This document shows positions 1-8,010 of a stretch of DNA of 64,000 nt, in pieces (positions within the stretch are counted from its first letter, which is position 1; each line of letters starts with the position of its first letter). Made by a program: the position numbers and the translations under genes. The notes under the pieces were generated by a model that searched no databases, was not told the origin of the DNA, and saw only the letters and a program-made list of their open reading frames with translations. The DNA comes from Agrobacterium vitis (GTDB taxonomy: Bacteria; Pseudomonadota; Alphaproteobacteria; Rhizobiales; Rhizobiaceae): the NCBI RefSeq assembly GCF_014926405.1, contig NZ_JACXXJ020000002.1:62001-126000 (forward strand), in the 5' to 3' direction.

Positions 1-299
1 TGGCTATCTGGGAATGGCGAAATCAGGGCATCGATCGTGAAGTTTCTCATCTAAGCCCCCATCTGGATGTCGATGTAGGAACGTCGGAATAAAAATATCG
101 AAACCAGAATAATTTGTTTATTAGGTTTAGCAAATCAATGTATTTTTTCGAAATGTATCTGTTTATTTTCCCAATGTAATGAAACTGTGCTTCACATATA
201 TTTCCACTTTACACTAAATAGATAGATTTGTTTTAATTATATTCAAATTTTATCATCATATTCATTGGCGATCCGTGTATAATTCTCGAGACTGGATAC
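1..299. other. Left terminal segment of a T-DNA (no complete gene)
   Basis: This stretch is strikingly AT-rich compared with the DNA beyond position 325, as expected for T-DNA, which has plant-like composition. It lies on the T-DNA side of the border at 300-324 if that border is a left border. From memory, positions 40-110 and 255-299 resemble the octopine-type sequence just inside the left border of common T-DNA insertions. I see no complete reading frame; the 3' end of a T-DNA gene could lie at the window edge. The assignment rests on border orientation and composition. Confidence 0.7.
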
Positions 300-324
300 A
301 TTTACAATTCAATATATCCTGCCG
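300..324 (-). other. T-DNA left border repeat (25 bp)
   Basis: Read on the minus strand this matches the border consensus TGGCAGGATATATTG-NNN-TGTAAAC at all but the first and last specified positions. The core CAGGATATATTG and the TGTAAA block are both intact. VirD1/VirD2 nick borders between the third and fourth base. Given the orientation, the DNA at lower coordinates is on the T-DNA side for a left border; the other reading (right border) would place the IS and vir genes inside the T-DNA, which is implausible. I found no overdrive-like sequence nearby, which also fits a left border. Confidence 0.9.
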
Positions 325-384
325 CCGCCGCCGCGTCGCTGTGAGCGTCCGGCGAAAGCGTTTTCGGGTGTCGAGAGATGGAAG

Positions 385-690
385 CTACGAGCCGCGTTTC
401 ATTTCATCGGCCATGACGCGGTCGATTATTTCAGGATCGCACTGTGTGTCGATGAGGAACTCGCGGATACCGCCGTCCCACGTCCTGATGTCGGCAAGTA
501 GGCTTTGAAGTTCTTCGATGCCATTCCCGGTCAGACCCTTCGGGCCATCTTCACTGCCATCGCTGACGTAAACCAGTTCGCCCTCGGAGATGTTGTCCGG
601 GTTTGCGGTTACTTCTTCGATCAGTTCGAGGTTTTCGCCGATCATGCCGGCGACTTGGCTGAGCGTATAGATGAACCTCGAGCGAGCCAT
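385..690 (-). CDS. Small acidic protein linked to an IS66 element
   Basis: A 101-residue protein with no function I can name. It is acidic and predicted mostly helical (IGENLELIEEV near the N-terminus, GIEELQSLLADI in the middle). Its start codon overlaps the stop codon of the IS66 TnpC remnant just upstream, an arrangement that suggests translational coupling and membership of the same element. The start at 690 is chosen for that overlap; a start at 705 would add five residues. Some IS66 relatives carry a fourth gene besides tnpA, tnpB and tnpC, and this may be one. The frame is intact although the transposase beside it is broken. Confidence 0.55.
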   Translation of the reverse strand: MARSRFIYTLSQVAGMIGENLELIEEVTANPDNISEGELVYVSDGSEDGPKGLTGNGIEELQSLLADIRTWDGGIREFLIDTQCDPEIIDRVMADEMKRGS

Positions 691-905
691 CAGGCGGCCT
701 CGCATCGAGCTTTTGCTGGCATCCAGTTCCAGGGCAGCAGATCTTCAAATCGGTCTTTGGGGTGATCCTGGATCCGGGTCAGGACATCTGTCAGGTAGAG
801 CTCCGGATTATGGCCGTGCAGTTTGACCGTTTCGATGATGGTCAGGATGTTGGCGATGCGCTCACCGCCCTTGTCCGAGCCTGCGAATAACCAGATGCTA
901 TGACC
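690..905 (-). pseudogene. IS66-family transposase TnpC, C-terminal remnant
   Basis: About 70 residues match the C-terminus of IS66-type TnpC, including LFAGSDKGGERIANILT and the closing LTDVLTRIQDHP...LLPWNW block. Upstream of about position 905 the similarity stops and the leader of the IS110 element begins, so the rest of tnpC was removed or displaced by that insertion. I did not find the missing half directly on the far side of the IS110 copy, so the junction has suffered further deletion. Confidence 0.75.
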
Positions 906-2105
906 GTTCCTTCTTGCGATGTCGCTCAGTGAGCGCAGCATAGCCTGGTGCCATTTCGGCCGATAGGAGGATGGATTCATCATGACTGACTACGATGCAT
1001 ATATTGGGTTGGACGTCCACAAAGACTCGATCTCCGTTGCCATTGCAGACGCTGGCCGTTCTGGCGAGGTCCGCCTCTTCGGAGCTATTCCGAACGAGCC
1101 AGCCGCGATCTCCAAACTTGTAAAGAAACTTTCGAGCAGGCACGGACGGGTTGAGTTTGTACGAGGCGGGGCCGTGTGGATACAATGTCTTTCGGCAAAT
1201 TGAGGCGTTGGGCTTTGTTTGCCGGGTAGTCGCGCCAAGCCATACCCCTGTCCGGCCCGGCAATCGGCAGAAGAACGACACCCGCGACGCCGTGATGCTT
1301 GCAAGGCTGTTGCGCGCCGGAGAACTTACCTTCGTTTGGGTTCCTGATGTCGTGCACGAGGCGATGCGGGACCTAGTGCGAGCCCGGTCTGTCGCGTCTC
1401 ACGATGCGCGGAAAGCTCGAACACTGATCCAACTGTTTTTGTTGAAGCATGACCTTCGGTATTCGGCCAAGTCATGGACGTCGCGACATAGGACCTGGCT
1501 ACGCAATCGACATTTCCAACATTATGCGCAGCAGATCGCGTTTCAAAGCTATCTGAATCGACTGGAACAGGCCGAGGCCCGCAAAAAGGAGTTGGAAGAT
1601 CAGATCGCTGTCATTTCTCAGACATGGTCCTTGGCACGTACAGTGGTGAACCTGCAGGCTTTCAAAGGCATAGGCTTGGTCATTGCCGCAACACTGGTCG
1701 CCGAGATCGGAATATTTTCGCGTTTCGACAATCCCCGGAAGCTAATGGCATACCTTGGACTAATTCCTGGAGAGCACTCAAGCGGCGGTTCCGTTCGGCC
1801 ACGCGGGATAACCAAGACAGGCAACTCGGCCCTTCGCGCCCTGCTGTTCGAAGCTGCCTGGTCCTACCGCGTTCAGGCCAAGGTTGGGAACTGGATGCAT
1901 AAGCGACGCCCGGACGTCCCGCAGGCCATTAATGACATCGCCTGGAAAGCCCAGGTTAGGTTGAGCGCACGATACCGCAAATTAGTCGGATCAGGTAAGA
2001 AGAGCAACGTGGCCATCACCGCGGTCGCTCGCGAGCTTGTCGGCTTCCTATGGGATGTTGCTCGCAAAACTGAATCCGAAACAACGTCGGCTGCTTCTTG
2101 AGCAG
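905..2105 (+). mobile_element. IS110-family insertion sequence (ends approximate)
   Basis: The element is defined by its transposase gene at 982-2101. IS110 elements lack clear terminal inverted repeats, so the ends given are estimates: the left end is where IS66 TnpC similarity stops, the right end just past the transposase stop codon. It sits inside IS66 debris next to the T-DNA border. Confidence 0.65.
982..2101 (+). pseudogene. IS110-family transposase, frameshifted
   Basis: The N-terminal part (YIGLDVHKDSISVAI, the RuvC-like DEDD catalytic start) reads from 982. After residue GRVEFV near position 1160 the homology moves to another frame, giving YEAGPCGYNVFRQIEALGF and then NDTRDAVMLARLLR. 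The C-terminal transposase_20 domain is complete: FKGIGLVIAATLVAEIG, KLMAYLGLIP, and the SSGGSVRPRGITKTGN block with the catalytic serine. One or two bases lost near 1160 explain the break. A programmed frameshift is not typical for IS110, so I call it a pseudogene. Confidence 0.85.
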
Positions 2106-2320
2106 CTAACCCATAATCAGCGATCGGGAATGGTCAGGGCGTCGGGAGCGGAGAAGGAATCCTCGGGCAAAAATTTGGACGGGTTTATCCTATGTCCGCA
2201 GCCAGATCGAGGCAGCCTTCCGACGCATCGTCACCATTGGGTAGCCAATCCCAGGACAAGAGTTTGAGCAACCGTCGAGTATTCCCGGCGCTCTGACCCA
2301 TCCCGACCGTTACGTAATGC

Positions 2321-2353
2321 TAAAACACTGCCTGCTTTGCAGGCGGTGTTTTA
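2321..2353. terminator. Strong stem-loop, possible bidirectional terminator
   Basis: A 15-bp stem (TAAAACACTGCCTGC against GCAGGCGGTGTTTTA, one G-T pair) closes a 3-nt loop. A-rich and T-rich flanks on the two arms give a T-run whichever strand is read, as in a rho-independent terminator. It stands alone between the IS110 remnant and the next IS debris; the rest of 2102-2389 holds nothing I recognise. Confidence 0.5.
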
Positions 2354-2389
2354 AAGCGCGCCTCAAACCTTGATAATGGTCATAAGAGT

Positions 2390-2665
2390 TTTTTCTGCCG
2401 AGGCACATCTACCGAACATTCTGCCCATATCGGGGCAGAAGTCGAGATCCATTACCGCTGGCATGCGTTTTACGGTCGGCATGTCCGCCGTTACTACGGC
2501 GAACATCGCCGCGGATCGGCAGTCGTCGTTGTTGAGCACGAACCTGGAGTGACGACGGCCGTGGAGCGGTGGATGCTCGACCGCGCGATCTGTGCCGCGA
2601 TGAAGCTGGGAGAGCCGCAGGTATCGCTACAAGCGCTGACGGACCTTGAGCGGGTACTCAAGGAT
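2390..2665 (+). pseudogene. Remnant of a small IS-associated rhizobial ORF
   Basis: One open frame without a clear start reads VEIHYRWHAFYGRHVRRYY, then VVVVEHEPGVTTAVERWMLD and LGEPQVSLQALTDLERVL. This pattern (a beta-rich HxFYGRxVRRYY motif followed by WMLD and LGxPxVxLxAL) is familiar from small proteins beside transposases on rhizobial plasmids, of the Y4bD/DUF5372 kind; that link is from memory. The frame runs on antisense into the TnpA remnant, so the natural end is lost. Confidence 0.4.
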
Positions 2666-2860
2666 CATGGACTCAGGCAAGTCTTTTCGGATGAACGACC
2701 TCCGCCACAAGCGGATCTGGCCAGGATGAACGTCATGCCGGCGCGCCACCTCACCAATGCGAGCACCGGGTTCATCAGCTTCCGCCAGTATCCTCAGCTT
2801 CGCCTCGTCCGACCAGCGCCGCCTGCGCTCGGTACCGGACATGATCTCCATGCGAGCCAT
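2627..2860 (-). pseudogene. IS66-family TnpA remnant (helix-turn-helix protein)
   Basis: The product begins MARMEIMSGTERRRRWSD and continues KLRILAEADEPGARIGEVA and IRLWRRSF, the IS3/IS66 OrfA-type helix-turn-helix. Family members run on about 50-60 residues further; here similarity ends after the HTH, so the C-terminus and the neighbouring tnpB and tnpC are missing. ATG at 2860 is chosen because the family begins at that point. Confidence 0.7.
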
Positions 2861-3154
2861 GAAACCTCTTTGTTCTGGTATTAATGTCAGCACTAATGCT
2901 GGTTCGAATGCCAGAACATCGCCTGATTTGCCCGATCAGCAAAAACAGCTCACCGGACGCTCACGCGTCGCTTGCGTCCGGTGAAGCTTCCTTGCAGATC
3001 CCGAGGCAATCTGCCCCGGAAGGCGAAGACTGCTCCCGCCGTCACAGGTACGACGCCGTGAACGGTACAAAGTCGACGCATAAGACGTCAGCCGCAATCG
3101 GCGCTCGCCGTATGGTTCAAGCAGCGAATGGCGCAAACGGGCGGCCGACATAAG

Positions 3155-3256
3155 CAGCCAGCGATTGTCGCTCTTGCCCGCAAGCTACTCGTTGCCCTAT
3201 GGAAATATATCACCGCAGGCGTGGTCATCGAGGGGGCTATCGTGCAGCCTGCCTGA
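3155..3256 (+). pseudogene. IS110-family transposase, last 33 residues
   Basis: A short frame ending in a stop reads PAIVALARKLLVALWKYI then TAGVVIEGAIVQ, which is the typical end of IS110-family transposases. Nothing of the catalytic domains is left upstream. It is a second IS110 relic, distinct from the copy at 982-2101, whose C-terminus differs. Confidence 0.6.
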
Positions 3257-3899
3257 TCGTCCACCGTTCAAATTCCGCCATCCTCCAGGATGTGATCAGT
3301 CCTGGAAGACCCCAGGTGGGGCGAGCCGATCCACTGTTTGGCATTCAAAACGCCGATATTTAAGTATGGTATCGTCCACCTGAACCCTGTCCGTCGAAAG
3401 CAGGATGTTGGTGCTGCTGCTCATCACAGCGACCGTATATAAGCTGGATCCGGCTAGCTCAAAAGCCGCGTCACGCAAGGGTTCACATCTGGAGCAGTCT
3501 ATCGGAGAAGCCAAGATGCCTCCCTAATCAACACCCTGATTGACAAACCTCATATAAACAGTGGAAAGGCCAGCTCCTTGAGGGGGCGACAGGCGTTTTC
3601 CGCGATAGACCCGGCAGCGGAATGCAAAAAAACAATTTTGACTCCCCATCTGCAATTAGAAAGACCCATCTGTTCAGTGTAATGGTGGACGCCGAGTTGA
3701 TGGGCACCGGTGTTGACCCGGTGAACCCGGACGAAATCAACCTGCTCTACTACATGCCGCTCTTCAGCTTGGTCGCATGGAAGAACCGCGTACGGATCAT
3801 GGTGGCGACCAAGGCCCTTATCGCATCAAGCCTGGCAAGGCGGTCTCAGCCCGCAGCTCCGCTGGCGGAAGGCTCGAGCTGCTTGGTATGTGAATCCGT
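3257..3899. other. Intergenic spacer, no gene recognised
   Basis: Several short frames exist on both strands but none shows a recognisable domain or a convincing ribosome-binding site. The plus-strand frame at 3622-3903 (93 codons) is the most open; it overlaps the 3' end of virE3 on the other strand and looks incidental. Confidence 0.5.
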
Positions 3900-5717
3900 C
3901 TAGAGTGAAAAACCTCGTGACGCCGAGCGTTCTCGACTCCGCGAATTTTCAGGAGTGTTGAGCTCCCGCGGTTCGACCGTCTGCGAAGAAACAGGTAGCG
4001 GTATACCAAGCAACTCATTCAGCAACGCTTCCTGTTCCGAGCCTGTCAGGTGGTCGACTCGCGAGGGAGATGCTGGTCTAAATTCTGAAAGGCGCGACAA
4101 TTCCGGTTCGCCGAATAATGCTTGTGGATCGATGGAGGCGTTAGTCAAGCGATCACGTCCCACATGCCCCTCCGAAGGTTCATGGACCAAGCTCTCCGCC
4201 ACAGAGCTTTCTGGCAAGGATGTACCAGGGTTATCGTACCCAAGCCCGTCGCCATTATGTGCTGGCAGAGTCGGGACTGGCACACTCTGCAGGAGGTTCA
4301 ACAGCTCCTGGTGTCCTTGATCTAACGCATGACTGTTCGGCACTAACGGCACCGACTGGCCCTGAGAATCCACCTTTTTTGCCGGTTCTCGTACACCGGA
4401 TAACACGTGTGACGATGCCTCGAGTTTGCCCTGCCCCTCTATTCCCTCCAACTGAAGAGGAGCCGGAACCTTTGATTCCGGATAAGTTGGCGAGAACTGA
4501 TGTTCCACAGGCTCCGACAGGCTTGTTCCCGCTTGCACTCCGGTTTGATTGTGGTGCGGGAGAATGTGCAACGCTCGGCTATCGTCCAAAGTCACCACTC
4601 TCGCTTGACGATCTGGAGTCGGGAATTTGGAAGCAGCCTCGCGCTCCTGCCAAGCCTGCTTATGACGGACGGACTCTGACGCGCGCAGTGTCTGGGCGTC
4701 GTGTTCTTGCTCATTTAGCCCCCGCAGCCTCCGTTGAACTGTCACGCCAAGTATTTTTTTCGAAACTTTAATCACCTGATCGCTCAGGTATTCGGCTTCA
4801 TTTTTATAAAGCTTGCCGAAAGTATGTTTAGTGCCTTTCAGTTCCCCTGTGGCGTCGTCGTAGATCGCCGATCTCTTATTGAACAGCCGCCGGTGACTTA
4901 AGATATCTCGGCCCAGTTCATTACCTTCCTTGTCCAGGAGAGATCTATAAGATTTGCTGAAAGTGCCCCCAAGTTTCCGAATCTTTGTATATGAGGTATT
5001 GTGATCTTCCGATTTTGTTGAATTCTTGGAAAAACCAAGTCCTTTGCGAGCGATAAGTTCAAGATTACCTTTGTCGTCCCGCTCAAATGTTTCCCGTTTG
5101 GAACCTACTTGTCGGGTTAGTTTGCGATAAAGTCTGTTCTCTCGTCCACTGCGGTAAGGCGCAGTCATCTCTTCGGACGTGGCCTGAAACAGCCGCCGGT
5201 TGAGCCTGCCTCGGTTGACATACCGTGTACGGATCAGGGTGTCGTTTTCGTCCCGCTCCCATTTTTCCTCAAAACGTCCGTCTCTATGTTTTACATGCTT
5301 TGTACGAAGAGTGCCGTCCTCACCGTATTGATGCCTGGTAACACTTGCCCACGTCTTCCTTTCGTGAAGACTCAAATAAAACGCTCCTGTCTCCAGGTTA
5401 CGCTTCAAAACTTTCATGTTTTTTCTTAGTAGGCCGTGCTCGCGCGTCAATTCTCTTGCGTTGTCAACTCGCAGCCTTTTATTTCCGAGAAGTTTATAGC
5501 TGATTTCACCCCGAAAGCTGGCGCCCAACTTGTCGACGAGCCGAATATCCGCAGCGTATTTTTGCTTCTTCTGCGGAGCTTCGAACCGCCCGCGCCGCTT
5601 CATTGCCTTCTCTTCCGTAAGCACCGCGTTGCGCATTTGCTCAACCAGGCGCTGAGTAGCGCGGCGCATGTCGATTGTAGGGGATTTCGCGACCGTTTTC
5701 TTTGTGATGTTGACCAT
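3900..5717 (-). CDS. virE3: VirE3, translocated effector protein
   Basis: A 605-residue effector exported through the VirB/VirD4 channel into plant cells, where VirE3 is known to enter the nucleus, support VirE2 import and act on plant transcription. The N-terminal half is very basic (KRRGRFEAPQKKQKY near residue 40 is a candidate nuclear signal) and contains repeated charged blocks of the form R...GEDGTLRTKH and RDENDTLIRTRY. The C-terminus ends in an arginine-rich tail, RSRERSASRGFSL, which fits the VirD4-dependent export signal. It is the last gene of virE, 67 bp after virE2. AGAG seven bases before the ATG supports this start. Octopine-type VirE3 is somewhat longer (about 670 residues). 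Confidence 0.93.
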   Translation of the reverse strand: MVNITKKTVAKSPTIDMRRATQRLVEQMRNAVLTEEKAMKRRGRFEAPQKKQKYAADIRLVDKLGASFRGEISYKLLGNKRLRVDNARELTREHGLLRKNMKVLKRNLETGAFYLSLHERKTWASVTRHQYGEDGTLRTKHVKHRDGRFEEKWERDENDTLIRTRYVNRGRLNRRLFQATSEEMTAPYRSGRENRLYRKLTRQVGSKRETFERDDKGNLELIARKGLGFSKNSTKSEDHNTSYTKIRKLGGTFSKSYRSLLDKEGNELGRDILSHRRLFNKRSAIYDDATGELKGTKHTFGKLYKNEAEYLSDQVIKVSKKILGVTVQRRLRGLNEQEHDAQTLRASESVRHKQAWQEREAASKFPTPDRQARVVTLDDSRALHILPHHNQTGVQAGTSLSEPVEHQFSPTYPESKVPAPLQLEGIEGQGKLEASSHVLSGVREPAKKVDSQGQSVPLVPNSHALDQGHQELLNLLQSVPVPTLPAHNGDGLGYDNPGTSLPESSVAESLVHEPSEGHVGRDRLTNASIDPQALFGEPELSRLSEFRPASPSRVDHLTGSEQEALLNELLGIPLPVSSQTVEPRELNTPENSRSRERSASRGFSL

Positions 5718-5784
5718 GACTAAGCTCTTTCAATCAGATGCTTGTGACGTGACAAGTCTCATTGCCGGCGCGGCAGTAGCAAAG

Positions 5785-7386
5785 TCACAGGCTGTTTTCA
5801 GTTTGGCCCCGCGGCCGACTTTCGTAGCTCCGACGGCTATCAATGATCGGTCGGGAAGTGGGCTCTGGGCGGACAAAATCACGTGAATACTTATCGGCGG
5901 GACCGCCAAGCAGTTGGGCAGCGTCCTCTGGCAGCTTCATCATAAGGCGCTTATATTCCGCAGCGCTCGTATAGGTGCCGGTCCGCTGGCTTTTTTCATT
6001 GCGATCCGCAATGAGCACATCTTTATCCGTCAGCTGCTGCACTTTGTCCGGAGAGAGGTCTCGAATGTCGCGTAGATCCGCGCCAGTCGAAGCAATCACC
6101 GCTGCCTGCTCGGTAAACCGTTCAAACTTGACGGTGTTCGCATGGCTTTGTCGGCCCATCGAAAGGGGCAATCCGACTCGGCCCATCAACTGCGTGAAGT
6201 GTTCGGGATCGGAATATTCCAGTCTGGGAGGTGTCATATAACGGTTTCCGTCGCGAGCAAGAACTTGAACGCGATCCCATAATTCTCCCTTTTTCAACGC
6301 TAGCGCCCAGGGGGAATTGGGTGCGTTGTGCATCAGGAAACCAACACTAACCAAGCGATCGCGAGTCATCCCGCCGCTCCCGTCTGGCTGCCGTCCCATA
6401 TTGACCGTCGCGAGCGGCAATTGTTTGTTGTGGGCTCGATTCTCTCCTGCAAACTCGGCAAAGCGTACATCCGCGCTGCCTTTTTCCCATGCTTCCAAGT
6501 ATTTGGAATCATGCATAATACCTGACTTCGACCTAAGCTTGATCTCGGTGTCGTTGCCATATTGGGCCTTTATGGTGCGTTGGAATTCATCGAAGGGTTT
6601 ATTCGCATAGTTGTCACCTGCGAACCTGTAGACGAAATGGATATCGTTTTGCGGAGTCTTGATCAGAATGTCAGGGAGCAGCGATCCTGCCTGGAATTCG
6701 TGTTCATAGCGCTTTTGAACTTCTCTGCGGCCATATTTCTCTGTTTGTATATACCGATCTTCTGGCTTCAATCTGTAGTTTTGATCAAGCTTTATATTTT
6801 TATCTGTCTGATAAAAAATATTGGTACCCGTGATACCCATCTCGGCATGAGCGCGATTCCACACTTCCAGCTTGTGTTGAAAACGCGATTTTGTATCGAG
6901 TTCCTGCGGAGCGGCAATCCTTTCAAATGCGAGCGGCGGCGGAAAGTAGTTGCCTGCTCCGTCCCTGTAGAGACGGCAGCTCGCATTAAATTCCGCCTTG
7001 GTCGGTAGATGTTCGAGGTTACCTTTAGTGACACCGGCGACCGCGTCACCTCCGGTTTGTCGGACAAGAATATACTCATCTGGCCGCCGGTCGTGACCCG
7101 GCAATGCCATGTTTGCAAACAAGCTGGATAAATCATTGTGTGTGTCAGCTTGCGTAAGGTGGGAGCTCGTCTCATGCAGACGGGACTCGAGGCTTTCAGT
7201 CTGAGCGGAGCTGCTGCCGTGGTCGCCAAACTCGTGGGTTTCTTGGCTACTCACCATCTCGAAATCGTTGGTCGTGTCGGAATTGACTATCTTCTGCCGC
7301 TTGGTGGAACCGTCATTGGCAGTTTCGATGCTGTGCACGCCCACTACGACGCTGTTTTCATCACTGCCTTCACTGTTCGGATTCAT
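5785..7386 (-). CDS. virE2: VirE2, single-stranded DNA-binding protein
   Basis: A 533-residue protein that coats the T-strand inside the plant cell and helps carry it to the nucleus. The sequence is near-colinear with known VirE2: ALPGHDRRPDEYILVRQTG near residue 95, RLYRDGAGNYFPPPLAFERI, WNRAHAEMGITGTNIFYQT, RYIQTEKYGRREVQKRYEH, RFAEFAGENRAHNKQ and ARDGNRYMTPPRLEYS. The C-terminus has the RRSYESRPRG export signal. ATG at 7386 gives the family start MNPNSEG; a longer frame to 7443 would overlap virE1. It lies 13 bp downstream of its chaperone gene virE1. The N-terminal 85 residues are the divergent part, as usual. Confidence 0.97.
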   Translation of the reverse strand: MNPNSEGSDENSVVVGVHSIETANDGSTKRQKIVNSDTTNDFEMVSSQETHEFGDHGSSSAQTESLESRLHETSSHLTQADTHNDLSSLFANMALPGHDRRPDEYILVRQTGGDAVAGVTKGNLEHLPTKAEFNASCRLYRDGAGNYFPPPLAFERIAAPQELDTKSRFQHKLEVWNRAHAEMGITGTNIFYQTDKNIKLDQNYRLKPEDRYIQTEKYGRREVQKRYEHEFQAGSLLPDILIKTPQNDIHFVYRFAGDNYANKPFDEFQRTIKAQYGNDTEIKLRSKSGIMHDSKYLEAWEKGSADVRFAEFAGENRAHNKQLPLATVNMGRQPDGSGGMTRDRLVSVGFLMHNAPNSPWALALKKGELWDRVQVLARDGNRYMTPPRLEYSDPEHFTQLMGRVGLPLSMGRQSHANTVKFERFTEQAAVIASTGADLRDIRDLSPDKVQQLTDKDVLIADRNEKSQRTGTYTSAAEYKRLMMKLPEDAAQLLGGPADKYSRDFVRPEPTSRPIIDSRRSYESRPRGQTENSL

Positions 7387-7399
7387 TATCGAACTCCTT

Positions 7400-7588
7400 T
7401 CAGTCAGCCAGGTCTTCGTTGGGAAGGGGGCACTGATGAACAAAATTCTCCAGCTCGATCATGTCGAGGTCCAACTGTGTGAAACCGCTTGGTTCGTGAT
7501 TATCGGTCTTTTTCTGTTGGATTTCTCGATGTGTCTCGGGCGACGAGGAATTGCTGCTATTGCTGGGATTGAGTTTGACTATCGCCAT
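7400..7588 (-). CDS. virE1: VirE1, secretion chaperone of VirE2
   Basis: A 62-residue acidic protein that binds VirE2 and prevents its aggregation and premature DNA binding before export. It starts MAIVKLNPSN and ends in the conserved acidic amphipathic segment LDLDMIELENFVH followed by PLPNEDLAD, the part that clamps VirE2. ATG at 7588 is chosen over an upstream frame start at 7642 because it matches the family and is preceded by GGAGAA. The middle is serine/asparagine-rich. First gene of virE1-E2-E3. Confidence 0.95.
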   Translation of the reverse strand: MAIVKLNPSNSSNSSSPETHREIQQKKTDNHEPSGFTQLDLDMIELENFVHQCPLPNEDLAD

Positions 7589-7856
7589 TTTTGTTCTCCT
7601 GCAGGGCAGAGCCCGGCTCCTGTTGATTGCTGCTCCAGTCAATCACGGTCATTCGTGAACGGTTGCTCTACGTGGCGGTGCCGATTAACTCAGCGACACG
7701 GGGCGCGAGTCGTCCGATGGCCAGTCGTGACAGCCTGTTGATCTCTCCGGATTCCTGTGCCAGCAGGTCTTTCCTGCAGCATAATTCAGAGTCCGGATGG
7801 AAATCGACAACATGTCGAAACTACCATCCGGGACCAAATTGTTGAACGGGTTTATC

Positions 7857-7868
7857 GTTTCATCTGTA
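7857..7868 (-). promoter_or_regulatory. Candidate vir box upstream of virE1
   Basis: On the minus strand TACAGATGAAAC matches the VirG-binding consensus TNCAATTGAAAY at 10 of 12 positions. It lies about 270 bp before virE1, farther than usual for a vir box. The same 14-mer GTTTCATCTGTAAC occurs before virJ (from 37303), which supports a shared role. The rest of 7589-8010 shows no gene. Confidence 0.5.
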
Positions 7869-8010
7869 ACCCTCGTTCAGCTTTGCGCGATCTGGTAGTT
7901 CTCATACGAAAAGGGCAAACGGCCAAGCACAGATATCTTCGACGCGATTTTCCGGAGAGGATCGGCACGCGGTGGCCTGCAGATATCGGTTGGTCATTCC
8001 TGTACCACCG

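Noticed and set aside
300-324. Right border rather than left border
   Set aside because: The orientation would put IS remnants and vir genes inside the T-DNA, and no overdrive-like sequence is near.
1151-1170. Programmed frameshift in the IS110 transposase
   Set aside because: No slippery heptamer is visible and IS110 enzymes are normally made from a single frame; a simple indel is more likely.
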